From Thermogemmatispora carboxidivorans (GTDB taxonomy: Bacteria; Chloroflexota; Ktedonobacteria; Ktedonobacterales; Ktedonobacteraceae): a stretch of 64,000 nucleotides of DNA. Location: assembly GCF_000702505.1 (NCBI RefSeq), contig NZ_JNIM01000001.1, forward strand, positions 1,116,001 through 1,180,000, read 5' to 3'. The notes under the pieces were generated by a model. The model was not told the origin of the DNA. It did no database searches and saw only the letters and a program-made list of their open reading frames with translations. Position numbers and translations under genes: made by a program. Shown here one piece after another: positions 46,463 to 55,360 of the stretch. How positions within the stretch are numbered: the first letter of the stretch is position 1; every line of letters begins with the position of its first letter.

Positions 46463-47293
46463 CACAACTGCTGCCCCTCTTCGAAGAGCCTGTTCCCTAT
46501 TTTATGCTATAGCAGCCGCTATAACCTGCCAGAAGAACGGCTTGTAGGCTGATCTGGTAACAGCTCTGGGCCTTTTCACCCGCCCTTTGTCTGCTCTCGC
46601 TTCCCGAGCGAGGGCTGTGGCTCAGCTTGCCAACGCTCGTTTGATTTGCTGGCATGTAGACCGCCTGCTACCACCACCCTATTACGGATAAACGCATGGC
46701 CCTGTCCTTTAGACACAGGGAATCCTGCTTCCCTCAAAGCGACCGTCTCCGCTGGATGGACGAGAAGAAAGAGTCCTGGCACTTGCTCAGCGCACTGGCG
46801 AGGGCAGCAGAACGTTGCTGCTCTTGAGCTAGCCGGGCCTGGCTCTCCCGCTGTCACCAGAACCACTCAGGCCAGCTTTCTTGACCGCAGCCCCTTGCCT
46901 GTATACAATGCAAAAAAGGAAGCATTCCTCTCCTCCTGGCCGGCTCTCTCTAAAGTAGCCTGGCCGTTCGCCGAGCGAGCCAGCCTGAGACCGGACAGGA
47001 GGATCATCCCGAGAGGGAAAGGAACTGCTGGCAACAGAGCGGAAGGGCAGGGCCAGGCCGTGGCCAGTAATGCTACCTGCTTGCTCGTACTGGGGAGGAC
47101 CCGGCCAGCGTAGAGGGGCTGGTTGGGTTGCTGCCGAGATTGGGCCTGGTGGCGCGGCTTCTACTCGGCCTTGCTATGCCTTTCCCATGCGTTGCGTTTT
47201 TCTCGGCGTCGGTGTAATATAGCCTAAAGTCTCGGAATTGCCTAGTGTGCACATCACTCAATCGCGAGCTATCAAGTACGGGAGAGAAGTGCT
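46463..47293. other. 831-bp divergent intergenic region
   Basis: This is the largest gap in the window. Weak AT-rich spots at about 46495-46520 and 47205-47225 could hold promoters for the exopolysaccharide cluster and the PP2C gene. Frames at 46576-46866 (minus) and 46646-47113 (plus) are open but have Pro/Arg-rich chance-like composition and no recognised domain. No RNA gene is recognised. Confidence 0.4.
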
Positions 47294-49660
47294 TTGGCCA
47301 AACAACTCCGTCTCGACGTTGCACAGCTAACAGACGTTGGCCGCAAGCGTGAGCACAATGAAGACAATATGGCCTATGTCATCCCCAAGGACCCCCAGGT
47401 GATGGCGACCAAAGGCTCACTGTTCATTGTGGCCGATGGCATGGGCGGTCATGCGGCGGGGGAGGTGGCAAGCGAGATTGCCGTAGACACTGTTAGCACG
47501 GCATACTATCAGGACGACAGCGATGAGGTTCCGGTCGCCCTGGTCCGCGCCATTAAGCGCGCCAATGCCGCCATTCATCAGCGCGCAGCCGAGAATATGC
47601 TGCGCAGCGGCATGGGCACAACCTGCGTGGCAGCGGTGCTGCGCGGGAATATGGCCTATATTGCCAATGTGGGCGATAGCCGCGCTTATCTGATCCGCGG
47701 CAAGACGGTCAAGCAGATCTCTCAGGATCACTCCTGGGTTGCCGAACAGGTACGCGCAGGCTTGCTGACTGAGGATCAGGCCCGTACTCACGCGCAGCGC
47801 AATGTGATCACTCGCTCGCTGGGCACACAACCCGATGTCGAGATCGATATTTTCACCGAGCCACTGCAGGAAGGGGACTCGCTGGTCCTTTGCACCGATG
47901 GCCTCTCCGGGCTGATTACTGAGGATGAGCTTCAGGAGATTGTCAATCGCTTCGTTCCCCAGGAGAGCGTCTATCACCTGGTCGAGCGCGCTAATGAAAA
48001 TGGGGGTCCAGACAATATCACGGCGATTGTGATCCGCGTCAACGAGGTGGGAGTCGAGCCGCCTCCTCGCCAGCGGCGCCCTGTGGCCGTCGGTGGACCC
48101 GAGGAGGATACAGCGATTCTAGAGACTTCGCTGGCTTCTTCGGCTGGCCAGGCGGGGGCACGCTATGGCAATGGCCACAGTGGCACCTTCTCTTTCTCTG
48201 CTCGCCCGACGCCCGCTCTGGCAGATGCGGCAGCAGTGGCCGCTCCTGCCTTGCCTCTGCCTAAGCGCCGAAGGCGGGGACGAATCTTCTTTCTCAATGT
48301 GGCCCTGCTCACGGTCGTTCTCCTGGCGCTGGTCATCGGAGCAGTCTACTACCTGGTGCTCCGCCAAGGCCCCGATCCCGATCAGGTCCTGGCCCAGGCG
48401 ACTACTCTGGTCAACCGCGCTGCGGGTGAGCTGAGTGGCGATCCTGTTCGCGCTCTGCAAGATCTGGCGAACGCCCAGCAGTCTCTGCACTCGCTCCAGG
48501 GCGTGACGCTCTCAGAGGCTCAGCGAACGCAGCTCACCAATCTTCAACGATTGCTGACCAGCCGCGCTCAGGCTGCCCTGGTTGCCTACAATAAGCGTTT
48601 TGGCATTACTTCCCTCCCCTGCTCCAGCACCGAAGTGAGCCCAATCAATACCGGGAGCATTGCCACCCGGGCCCGCAGTCTGGCAATTCTGCAACAAAAG
48701 GGGAAAACGCTCTTATACGCCTTAGGTGAAGATAGTCAGCTCTACCCCCTGATGCAGGTTAATCATCAGTATAGCCTGCAGAATCGTCTTGATGTTGGTG
48801 GAAACGTGCTCGGTGTAGCGAGCGCTAATGATGGTTCGCAGCTCTATCTCGTCATCGCTCGCACCGGCCAGAGCCAGGGCGCAGCCTCTGTCAGCTATGA
48901 GCTGGCTACCCTGCCAGCTGGCCAGACAAAGGCCAAAACCGCCCCGATCGATACAGCCTTGACTTCCAATGGTCAGGTCCCGTCGCTCATTGCGGCCTGG
49001 GATAGCGATGTCTATGTGGTCTTCTCTTCTAAACAGGCTCCCAACAGTGCCCAGATTGTCGACTTCGATCGCACCAAGCTGACGGTCAAGCAGGCACCGC
49101 TTCCGATCTCGGCCAATGTGGTGAGTTTGGCCGCTTTCCCCAACAATCAGCTCTTCCTCTTACTGGGAGATGGCAGCGTGCAGAGCCTGCAGTACACGTC
49201 AGGCAAGGCTCAAGAGCCGGTACCAGTTCCCGTGCAGGTACAGCGTCCCATTCCCAGTGCGCTGCCGGTCAGCGGTCAAAGCTTCACTGCGGCCACTCCT
49301 GTGCCGACCGTCACCGTGCCAGCGCAGCAAGGTCCTGTCCCTCTGCTGGCCTCGAACAGGGCCACTCTCTCATCGGGGCTGGTGAATCATATTCCCCATC
49401 TCTATGTAGCTGATAGTGCTACCCATCGCGTGCTCGCGTTTACGCCGCTCGGCGGTGGCTCGGCTGGTGGCACTTCTGATTCGAACAGTATCTTAGTGCA
49501 GCTTACAGGACAGTACGCCTCTCCAGGTTTGTTTGCCTCTCTGCGCAGTGCTCAGTCTGATCCTACCAGTGGTACCCTGCTCTATACGCTTGCTCAAAAT
49601 ACGGCCTCCCTGCTCAATGTGGTTTCTGTTGACACCGGCTCGTCGGGGAGTTGTGCCTGA
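47294..49660 (+). CDS. PP2C-type Ser/Thr phosphatase with transmembrane segment and extracellular repeat domain
   Basis: This 788-residue protein begins with a PP2C catalytic domain (about 1-255) that has all metal-binding motifs: RKREHNEDN, VADGMGGH, VGDSRAYLI, CTDGLSGL and GGPDNITAI. After a linker, a transmembrane segment lies at about residues 333-356. The remaining ~430 residues are exported; they start helical and continue with beta strands suggestive of a propeller (repeats of SQLYLVIART/DVYVVFSSKQ style). It probably dephosphorylates proteins targeted by Hanks-type kinases in response to an outside cue; no kinase gene is in the window. The start is TTG 47294 with GGGAGAG 8 nt upstream. 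Confidence 0.92.
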   Translation: MAKQLRLDVAQLTDVGRKREHNEDNMAYVIPKDPQVMATKGSLFIVADGMGGHAAGEVASEIAVDTVSTAYYQDDSDEVPVALVRAIKRANAAIHQRAAENMLRSGMGTTCVAAVLRGNMAYIANVGDSRAYLIRGKTVKQISQDHSWVAEQVRAGLLTEDQARTHAQRNVITRSLGTQPDVEIDIFTEPLQEGDSLVLCTDGLSGLITEDELQEIVNRFVPQESVYHLVERANENGGPDNITAIVIRVNEVGVEPPPRQRRPVAVGGPEEDTAILETSLASSAGQAGARYGNGHSGTFSFSARPTPALADAAAVAAPALPLPKRRRRGRIFFLNVALLTVVLLALVIGAVYYLVLRQGPDPDQVLAQATTLVNRAAGELSGDPVRALQDLANAQQSLHSLQGVTLSEAQRTQLTNLQRLLTSRAQAALVAYNKRFGITSLPCSSTEVSPINTGSIATRARSLAILQQKGKTLLYALGEDSQLYPLMQVNHQYSLQNRLDVGGNVLGVASANDGSQLYLVIARTGQSQGAASVSYELATLPAGQTKAKTAPIDTALTSNGQVPSLIAAWDSDVYVVFSSKQAPNSAQIVDFDRTKLTVKQAPLPISANVVSLAAFPNNQLFLLLGDGSVQSLQYTSGKAQEPVPVPVQVQRPIPSALPVSGQSFTAATPVPTVTVPAQQGPVPLLASNRATLSSGLVNHIPHLYVADSATHRVLAFTPLGGGSAGGTSDSNSILVQLTGQYASPGLFASLRSAQSDPTSGTLLYTLAQNTASLLNVVSVDTGSSGSCA

Positions 49661-49840
49661 GCACGAGATGGTGTACACTTGGTGACAACTATTGCAGAGA
49701 GTGGCCAGCAGGGGCCGCTGCCCGAGAGGCATTCTTTCCTTTTCGGGCCACCTCAAGCTCTTGTTGGGCGGCGGTTCTCCTCTAACGTGTGCGTATGTGT
49801 GCGTGACTGAATGGCAGTGAAGAAGGAGTTCTGAGCAACC

Positions 49841-51649
49841 GTGAGTTTCGCCGTACATTATCGTACTCATACCTGTGGAGAGTTGCGTCGAGAGCACTGT
49901 GGGCAGCAGGTGCGCCTGGCGGGCTGGGTCAATCGCCGGCGCGATCATGGTGGGCTGATTTTTCTTGATCTACGTGATCGTTATGGCATCACGCAGATTG
50001 TCTGTGATCCCTCACGTTCGCAGGAGGCTTATCACGTTGCCAGCGAGCTGCGAGCGGAGTATGTGATCGAGGTGACGGGAACGGTGGTGCAGCGCCTGCC
50101 GGGTACGGAGAATCCCCATTTGGAGACAGGAGACATTGAGGTTGTGGCTGCCACCATTCGCCTCCTGAATTCCTCGCGTGTCCCCCCTTTCTCGATCTCT
50201 GATGATAGCCGGGTTGAGGAGACCCTGCGCCTGAAGTATCGCTATCTTGATCTGCGACGGTCCAGGATGCAGAAGAACATGGTCCTGCGCCATCGTTTGA
50301 TCAAGGCGATGCGTGACTATCTAGATGAGCGTGGCTTTTTGGAGATTGAGACGCCCATTTTGATCAAGAGTACACCTGAGGGGGCGCGCGATTACCTGGT
50401 GCCGAGCCGGCTCTATCCCGGTCAATTCTACGCTTTGCCGCAGTCGCCCCAGCAGCTCAAGCAGCTGCTGATGGTCGCCGGGCTGGACCGCTACTTTCAG
50501 ATCGCCCGCTGTTTCCGCGATGAGGACCAGCGCTCGGATCGGCAGCCGGAGTTTACGCAGCTGGATATCGAGATGGCCTTTGTCGATGAGAACGATGTGA
50601 TGAACCTCATCGAGGGGCTGCTGATCTTTTTGGTTGAGCAGGTGACGCAGCTGCGTATCAAGCAGAAGCCGTTCCCGCGCCTCTCCTATGAGGAGGCACT
50701 AGAGCGCTACGGCACTGATCGCCCCGACCTGCGCTTTGAGCTGCCGCTGGTGACCATCTCCGACCTGGCGGCTGGCAACTTTGGGGTCTTTCAGCAGGCC
50801 CTCGCCGCCGGCGGCACAGTCAAGGGTATCCGTGTTCCAGGGGCGGCGGGCTATAGTCGGCGCGAGGTGGAGGAGCTGACAGAGTTTGCTCGCAGCCTGG
50901 GAGCGAAAGGCCTGGTCTCGTTGGCCATCAGCCCAACGGGCGAGCTGAAGTCTGCCCTGACGAAATTCTTGCCGGCGGAGCAGCTCCAGGCCATTGTCAG
51001 CCGCATGCAGGCTGGCCCGGGCGACCTCCTGCTCTTCGTGGCCGATCGCGTTGAGGTCTGCAATGAGGTGCTCTCTCGCCTGCGTCTGCGCCTGGCAGAG
51101 CGCCTAAGGCTGATCGATCCCCAGGAATTGGCCTTCTGTTGGGTCGTTGACTTCCCTCTGCTCAGCTATAACGAGGAGGAGAGACGCTACGAGGCCGAAC
51201 ATAATCCGTTCTCGGGAATGCGTGAGGAGGATGTGCCTTTGCTGGAGACGGAACCGCTGAAAGTGCGTTCGCACCAGTACGATATCATTTGCAATGGTAC
51301 CGAGATCGGCGGGGGCAGCGTCCGTATCAATATCGCTTCCCTCCTCCACAAGGTCTTCTCTTTGATGAATTATAGCGACGAGCAGATTCACGATCGCTTC
51401 GGCCATATGCTGGAGGCCTTCGAATACGGCGCCCCTCCTCACGGTGGCATCGCTCTGGGCCTGGACCGCCTGGTGATGATTCTCGCCGGTGAGCAGACGA
51501 TTCGCGAGGTGATAGCCTTCCCCAAGACGCAGAGCGCTCAGGATCTGCTGCTGAACGCTCCTTCGCCTGTGGATGAGCAGCAACTGCAAGAACTCCATCT
51601 TCAGGTGCGGACCGAAGAGAAGGCTCCCCGGCCTCCTGTCCAGCACTGA
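49841..51649 (+). CDS. aspS: Aspartyl-tRNA synthetase
   Basis: AspRS charges tRNA-Asp (or also tRNA-Asn in non-discriminating forms). The 602-residue protein is the bacterial type: OB-fold anticodon domain (LAGWVNRRRDHGGLIFLDLRD), class II motif 1, the flipping-loop region, motif 2 FRDEDQRSDRQPEFTQLD, a bacterial GAD insertion (about 290-420), and motif 3 GIALGLDRLVMIL. All catalytic residues seem present. It starts at GTG 49841 with AAGGAG 12 nt upstream. Whether it also serves tRNA-Asn cannot be judged here. Confidence 0.97.
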   Translation: MSFAVHYRTHTCGELRREHCGQQVRLAGWVNRRRDHGGLIFLDLRDRYGITQIVCDPSRSQEAYHVASELRAEYVIEVTGTVVQRLPGTENPHLETGDIEVVAATIRLLNSSRVPPFSISDDSRVEETLRLKYRYLDLRRSRMQKNMVLRHRLIKAMRDYLDERGFLEIETPILIKSTPEGARDYLVPSRLYPGQFYALPQSPQQLKQLLMVAGLDRYFQIARCFRDEDQRSDRQPEFTQLDIEMAFVDENDVMNLIEGLLIFLVEQVTQLRIKQKPFPRLSYEEALERYGTDRPDLRFELPLVTISDLAAGNFGVFQQALAAGGTVKGIRVPGAAGYSRREVEELTEFARSLGAKGLVSLAISPTGELKSALTKFLPAEQLQAIVSRMQAGPGDLLLFVADRVEVCNEVLSRLRLRLAERLRLIDPQELAFCWVVDFPLLSYNEEERRYEAEHNPFSGMREEDVPLLETEPLKVRSHQYDIICNGTEIGGGSVRINIASLLHKVFSLMNYSDEQIHDRFGHMLEAFEYGAPPHGGIALGLDRLVMILAGEQTIREVIAFPKTQSAQDLLLNAPSPVDEQQLQELHLQVRTEEKAPRPPVQH

Positions 51650-52005
51650 GGGACACATCCTCAGATCACAAGGGCTGTACAGGCCCTGCGGGCAGCCAAC
51701 TCTGCTGCGAAGAGACGGGGGTTGCTCCTGCCCGCTGCTGCCGCTTCGGCTCCCGCCTCCCCCTTTAGTCTACTGCTTTTTCTCTATAGACAATTAATTG
51801 AAGGTTAATATTTATATGCATCTGAATTTGCTAATATTGTTTAGTAAAATTTGCATCTTTTTCTTGCCCAAAAATTCGCTTGTGAGTTAACGATAGATTT
51901 CTCCTTAATACGATTTGGATAGGCAAGTATACTGGAAGTAGATCCCCCCAGATCTAGAGAAAGTTTCAAATCACCCGGATGGGAGGATGGAAGGAGAAGA
52001 AGACA
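51650..52005. other. Intergenic region with AT-rich island upstream of arsR-type gene
   Basis: The gap contains an AT-rich block (about 51775-51930) in otherwise GC-rich surroundings. A TATACT hexamer at 51928-51933 lies about 70 nt before the ArsR-family start and is a candidate -10. No gene is seen. Confidence 0.5.
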
Positions 52006-52425
52006 ATGGCCACAACGAATCAGGGAAACACAACTCGCAATACACAGTCAGCTTCAACGGGATCACTGAGCGTCTTGAGTCGGCAGTCGGGTTCATCCCA
52101 TCACTCTTCGGTGGGAGTGGGACCCAAGTTTGTGCCGGCTCTCAGCGAAGATGAAGCCATTGGCCAGGCTCGCTTGCTGAAGGCGCTGGCCGACCCCACG
52201 CGCCTGCGCATCCTGAGCCTGTTAAGTCGCTATGAAGGGGAGGTGTGTGTCTTTGAGATTGTGGAAAGCTTTACCCTGGAGCAACCGACTATCTCGCATC
52301 ATCTCCGTATTTTGCGAGATGCGGGCCTGGTGGATTGCCGTAAAAAGGGCCTCTGGGCTTATTACTATGTGCGTCGCGAGGCCCTGAACCGTGCTCGGGA
52401 TGTGATCAGCGGCATTGTCTCTTAG
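52006..52425 (+). CDS. ArsR-family winged-helix regulator
   Basis: This 139-residue protein has a Ser/Thr-rich N-terminal 45 residues, then an ArsR winged helix (LLKALADPTRLRILSLL, QPTISHHLRILRDAGLVDCRKKGLWAYYYV). The metal-sensing ELCVCD string is replaced by EVCVFEI, with one Cys, so classical As/Cd sensing is doubtful. Neither metal-transport genes nor other obvious targets flank it. ATG 52006 is preferred, with GAAGGAG 9 nt upstream; the frame extends to 51979. Confidence 0.88.
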   Translation: MATTNQGNTTRNTQSASTGSLSVLSRQSGSSHHSSVGVGPKFVPALSEDEAIGQARLLKALADPTRLRILSLLSRYEGEVCVFEIVESFTLEQPTISHHLRILRDAGLVDCRKKGLWAYYYVRREALNRARDVISGIVS

Positions 52426-52934
52426 TCTGACCTGGCCTAATCCACTCTGGCTTGTCTCTGGCCAGGTGCCTCGTATCTGGCTGATGCTTGGGCTGGAAGG
52501 TCTGGAATGCCAGCTATGCCCTGGACCATGCTGGGCTGCTCCTTGGTAGAGACTGCTTCCTGCTGGCCTGTGTGGCTGGCCTTTTGCTGGTCCCCACGGG
52601 GGTCAGGCATAGGGCGGGACAGAACACGGAGCCTGCTTGCTTCTGCCTGGCTGATCAGCGCTGCTGAGCCAGGCCAGGGCGCGGGGCGGCTGTCTCGGCC
52701 AGGCTGAGGTAGGCTGAAGGGCCAGGCGGGTCCAGGCGGCCAGACCGACAGCGCTGCCAGCCTCACCTGGGGGCCTCCATTGCAGAAAGGGTTGTTCGGC
52801 GTCCGCAGTAGAGCTGGGAGTCTTCCTTTCCTGTGCATGGAGCCGCCCCCAAATTCTCCAGACTGGTCAATTCCCCTCTTGACAAGGCTCAAAATTTTTT
52901 GTATCCTACAAGGCGGAAACGATAAGTGGTAAGT
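52426..52934. other. Intergenic region before tRNA-Arg
   Basis: No gene is supportable in this 509-bp stretch. A frame open on the minus strand across it runs through the tRNA-Arg gene and looks spurious. The tract at about 52895-52930 (TTGACA-like TTGACAAGG then TATCCTAC) may be the tRNA promoter: TTGACA is at 52878-52883. Confidence 0.4.
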
Positions 52935-53007
52935 GTGCCTGTAGCTCAGTGGATAGAGCGTTGGCCTGCGGAGCCAAAGGTCAGAGGTTCGAACCCTCTC
53001 AGGCACG
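52935..53007 (+). tRNA. tRNA-Arg (anticodon GCG)
   Basis: The cloverleaf has acceptor GTGCCTG/CAGGCAC, D-loop with A20, anticodon loop CTGCGGA giving GCG, and T-loop TTCGAAC. A20 and C35 are arginine identity elements. GCG reads CGC (and CGU); most bacteria use A34 (inosine) instead. CCA is not encoded. A strong terminator follows. Confidence 0.92.
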
Positions 53008-53018
53008 CCGATTGAGAA

Positions 53019-53055
53019 GCCCTGATCATCGACAGTGATCAGGGCCTTTTTCTTT
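53019..53055 (+). terminator. Intrinsic terminator after tRNA-Arg
   Basis: A perfect 10-bp stem GCCCTGATCA/TGATCAGGGC with a 7-nt loop is followed by CTTTTTCTTT. Confidence 0.92.
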
Positions 53056-53508
53056 GTCTCTGGCCTGCCCGGGTCTGACCTTGACTGGCGGTCCGACTGT
53101 TGGGCCTTCGTGTGGCGTCCTGCCTGGGCGAGGGGCCGGGCGGCAGCCAGGTTGCACCCCTCCCTCTCTCCCTGCTAGAATGGAAGCTACACGGCTGTGA
53201 GGCAACTGCTGCTGCTGAGGAACCCTGTCTTGTGAGGACCGCCCTCAGTCTCGCTCTCGGTCAGGGGACCGCCTTATCCTTATTCGCTTGCCTGCCTCGC
53301 GGGCCGTTGGAGTGTTGCCGTGACTCAGAGCTGGTTCTGTCGCTACCTATCCCGAGCACGCTGGCGCCTTACCTGGGAGCGTCTCGTTGGTTGGGGCCAG
53401 GTGTTGGGGCTTGTGGGCACGACGAGGTATCGCCTCTTCAGGTGGCGCCGCCGGCTCCTGCTTGGGTGGCGGCAAGACCAATCTGTGGGGAGCGACGCTG
53501 CAAGCCCA
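53056..53508. other. Region upstream of histidine phosphatase gene
   Basis: The frame of the downstream gene is open back to GTG 53320 (GGAG 7 nt before it), giving a possible 63-residue Arg/Trp-rich extension that looks like non-coding translation. I see nothing else. Confidence 0.35.
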
Positions 53509-54207
53509 ATGGAGAAGAAACAAACCCTGCTCTTTGTGCGTCATGGTCAGACTTCCTGGAACATTGAGCATCGCCTGCCTGGCCGCTTGCCTGGCATCCC
53601 TTTGACCGATCAGGGGAGGCAGCAGGTAGCGCGCCTGGCCGAAGCTTTGCGTGTGCTGCCGGTCAGTGCCGTTATCAGTAGTCCGTTAGAGCGGGCCCGC
53701 GACACAGCGGAAATTCTGGCCCAGAGTTGGGGCCTGGAGATCTGGCTGGAGCCTGATCTGATGGATACCGATGTGGGGCACTGGGCTGGTGAGCGTTATG
53801 ATGAGCTGCTCAAGAAAGATCCCGCCTGGAAAGCGTTTGTGCAAGATCCGACTGTGGCTCCTGCCTCCGACGTTGAGACCTTTCCCCAGGTCCAACAGCG
53901 GGCCGTGGCCGCTGTGGAGCGCTGGCGCCAGCGCCCCGAGGCAGGTGCCTGGCCGCTCTTTGTCGCCCATGCCGATGTGATCAAGCTGCTCCTGGCTCAC
54001 TACAGTGGCTTGCCTCCGGTACGGGCACCCCTGTTGGGGATCGATAATGCCTCTGTGAGTATCGTAGAACTGGAGAGAGAGTTACCTCCTCGTCTGGTTG
54101 CTGTTGGCTGGACTCCGCGCCCGGGCTGGTTGCGCGCGCCGGTGGCGGCCTCGCCAGGCGCTGGCACGCAGTCTGGGGAAAAAGGTACAATAGAAGGAGA
54201 GGCTTAG
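53509..54207 (+). CDS. Histidine phosphatase (phosphoglycerate mutase-like) family protein
   Basis: This 232-residue enzyme has the RHGQTSWN phosphohistidine motif at about 11-18, the SSPLERARDTA motif, the acid-base Glu region DTDVGHWAGERYDEL, and the second catalytic His in FVAHADVIKLLL. The family includes cofactor-dependent phosphoglycerate mutases, CobC and broad phosphatases; the specific substrate is unknown. The start is uncertain: ATG 53509 fits the family boundary but has no good Shine-Dalgarno, while GTG 53320 does. It precedes the CpaF-like gene by 54 nt on the same strand. Confidence 0.88.
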   Translation: MEKKQTLLFVRHGQTSWNIEHRLPGRLPGIPLTDQGRQQVARLAEALRVLPVSAVISSPLERARDTAEILAQSWGLEIWLEPDLMDTDVGHWAGERYDELLKKDPAWKAFVQDPTVAPASDVETFPQVQQRAVAAVERWRQRPEAGAWPLFVAHADVIKLLLAHYSGLPPVRAPLLGIDNASVSIVELERELPPRLVAVGWTPRPGWLRAPVAASPGAGTQSGEKGTIEGEA

Positions 54208-54261
54208 CGCGCTGTCTGGCTATTGTGTATGCTGAGAGAGTGCTGGAAGGAAAGAAGCAGC

Positions 54262-55110
54262 ATGTTTGATCCGCGAGATCCTTACGAGCGCTACTGGTGG
54301 CATTACGAGTCACGCCGCCCGCTCTCGGTTGCGCAGATCATCGCCCTGGGCTCGGCTGATGCGGAGACGGTAGCCTTGATCTGGCTCATGCTGGAGCACG
54401 GCGCCTCGCTCACTGTGGCTGGGCCGACTGATCCTCAGCCCGGTGTTGGCAAGACCACCACTCTGAATGCTCTGCTCCAGTTTCTTCCTGAAGGGACGGC
54501 GCTGGCCTATATGTCCGGCATGTATGAGGATTTCTCTTTCACGCGCTTGCCGGATGTCGATCCCACTCGCACCTATGCTCTCTGCAATGAGGTCAGCGAT
54601 CATTTGCCGATTTATATGTGGGGGCGGGTGGCCCGTCGCTATCTGAGGCTCCCCGCTCAAGGCTTCCATATCGCTACTAGTGTGCATGCCGATACAATTG
54701 ATGATGTCATCCATATGTACCGCCGCGATCTGCGTCTGGACGTCGAGGATATTCGTCGTCTGGGCCTGGTGGTCAATATGGGCCTGGTAGGACGCATCTA
54801 CCCTCCGCGCCGCCGCTGGTTTACCACCCATTATCTGCACCCTGTAGCTCCGCCCGATCGGCCCGAGGAGATCGTCAGGCTGCCTCTTTCCATCTGGAAT
54901 CCAGAAGACGATAGCTTTGAGCATGCTGATGCCTGCGTGCTCGATGAGCTGACGACGATCACCGGCCTGTCCTCCCAGGAGTTCAGGGCTGCCTTTAAGC
55001 GCCGTGTCGCCTGCCTCCAGGAAATCTCTCGGGGACGCGGGATCGATATGCATGAAATGTTCGATGCTATCGAAACGGTGCGAAAACAGGAGCGTCAGAA
55101 GCGCTCGTGA
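54262..55110 (+). CDS. VirB11/CpaF-like secretion ATPase, stand-alone
   Basis: This 282-residue P-loop protein resembles the C-terminal ATPase domain of VirB11/CpaF/GspE secretion motors. The P-loop is variant: GPTDPQPGVGKTT (54-66) has four extra residues and Pro where the first Gly should be. The NEVSD string aligns with the Walker B GEIRG glutamate, and ATSVHADTIDDVIH with the conserved His-box. It lacks the N-terminal domain of VirB11, and no pilin, secretin or TadB/C genes are nearby. ATG 54262 follows GGAAAG. It may power an unlinked secretion or pilus system, or do something else. Confidence 0.72.
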   Translation: MFDPRDPYERYWWHYESRRPLSVAQIIALGSADAETVALIWLMLEHGASLTVAGPTDPQPGVGKTTTLNALLQFLPEGTALAYMSGMYEDFSFTRLPDVDPTRTYALCNEVSDHLPIYMWGRVARRYLRLPAQGFHIATSVHADTIDDVIHMYRRDLRLDVEDIRRLGLVVNMGLVGRIYPPRRRWFTTHYLHPVAPPDRPEEIVRLPLSIWNPEDDSFEHADACVLDELTTITGLSSQEFRAAFKRRVACLQEISRGRGIDMHEMFDAIETVRKQERQKRS

Positions 55111-55360
55111 GCCAGCCTGACCTGAGCCGACAGCCCCAGCGGAAATATCCGCGCTTTGCCCGCGTGTTCTATATAATGGCTACAGCATGGCGCTGTAGCC
55201 TTGATGGTACATTGTTGTCTTCCGCCTGTTTTCAGGAGAGGAAAGGAGGGACGCCTGTGTCCGCGCATCTGCTCTTGATAGCAAGCGAAGGGCGCTGGCC
55301 CCGCATTTGCAACTCGTAAAGGTTGATCCAATTCTGGTGACGAGAAGGAGTTTGCGCATT

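Noticed and set aside
46576..46866. 96-residue minus-strand frame in the large gap
   Set aside because: No recognisable domain and no ribosome site; a vague resemblance to transposase C-termini could not be supported.
46646..47113. 155-residue plus-strand frame in the large gap
   Set aside because: Pro/Arg/Thr-rich chance-like composition, no domain and no ribosome site.
52437..53006. 189-residue open frame on the minus strand
   Set aside because: It runs antisense through tRNA-Arg; the encoded N-terminus is simply the translated tRNA complement, a common artefact.
53320..53508. N-terminal extension of the histidine phosphatase from GTG 53320
   Set aside because: The 63 residues are dominated by Trp and Arg, unlike the family, although a GGAG site precedes the GTG; kept only as an alternative start.
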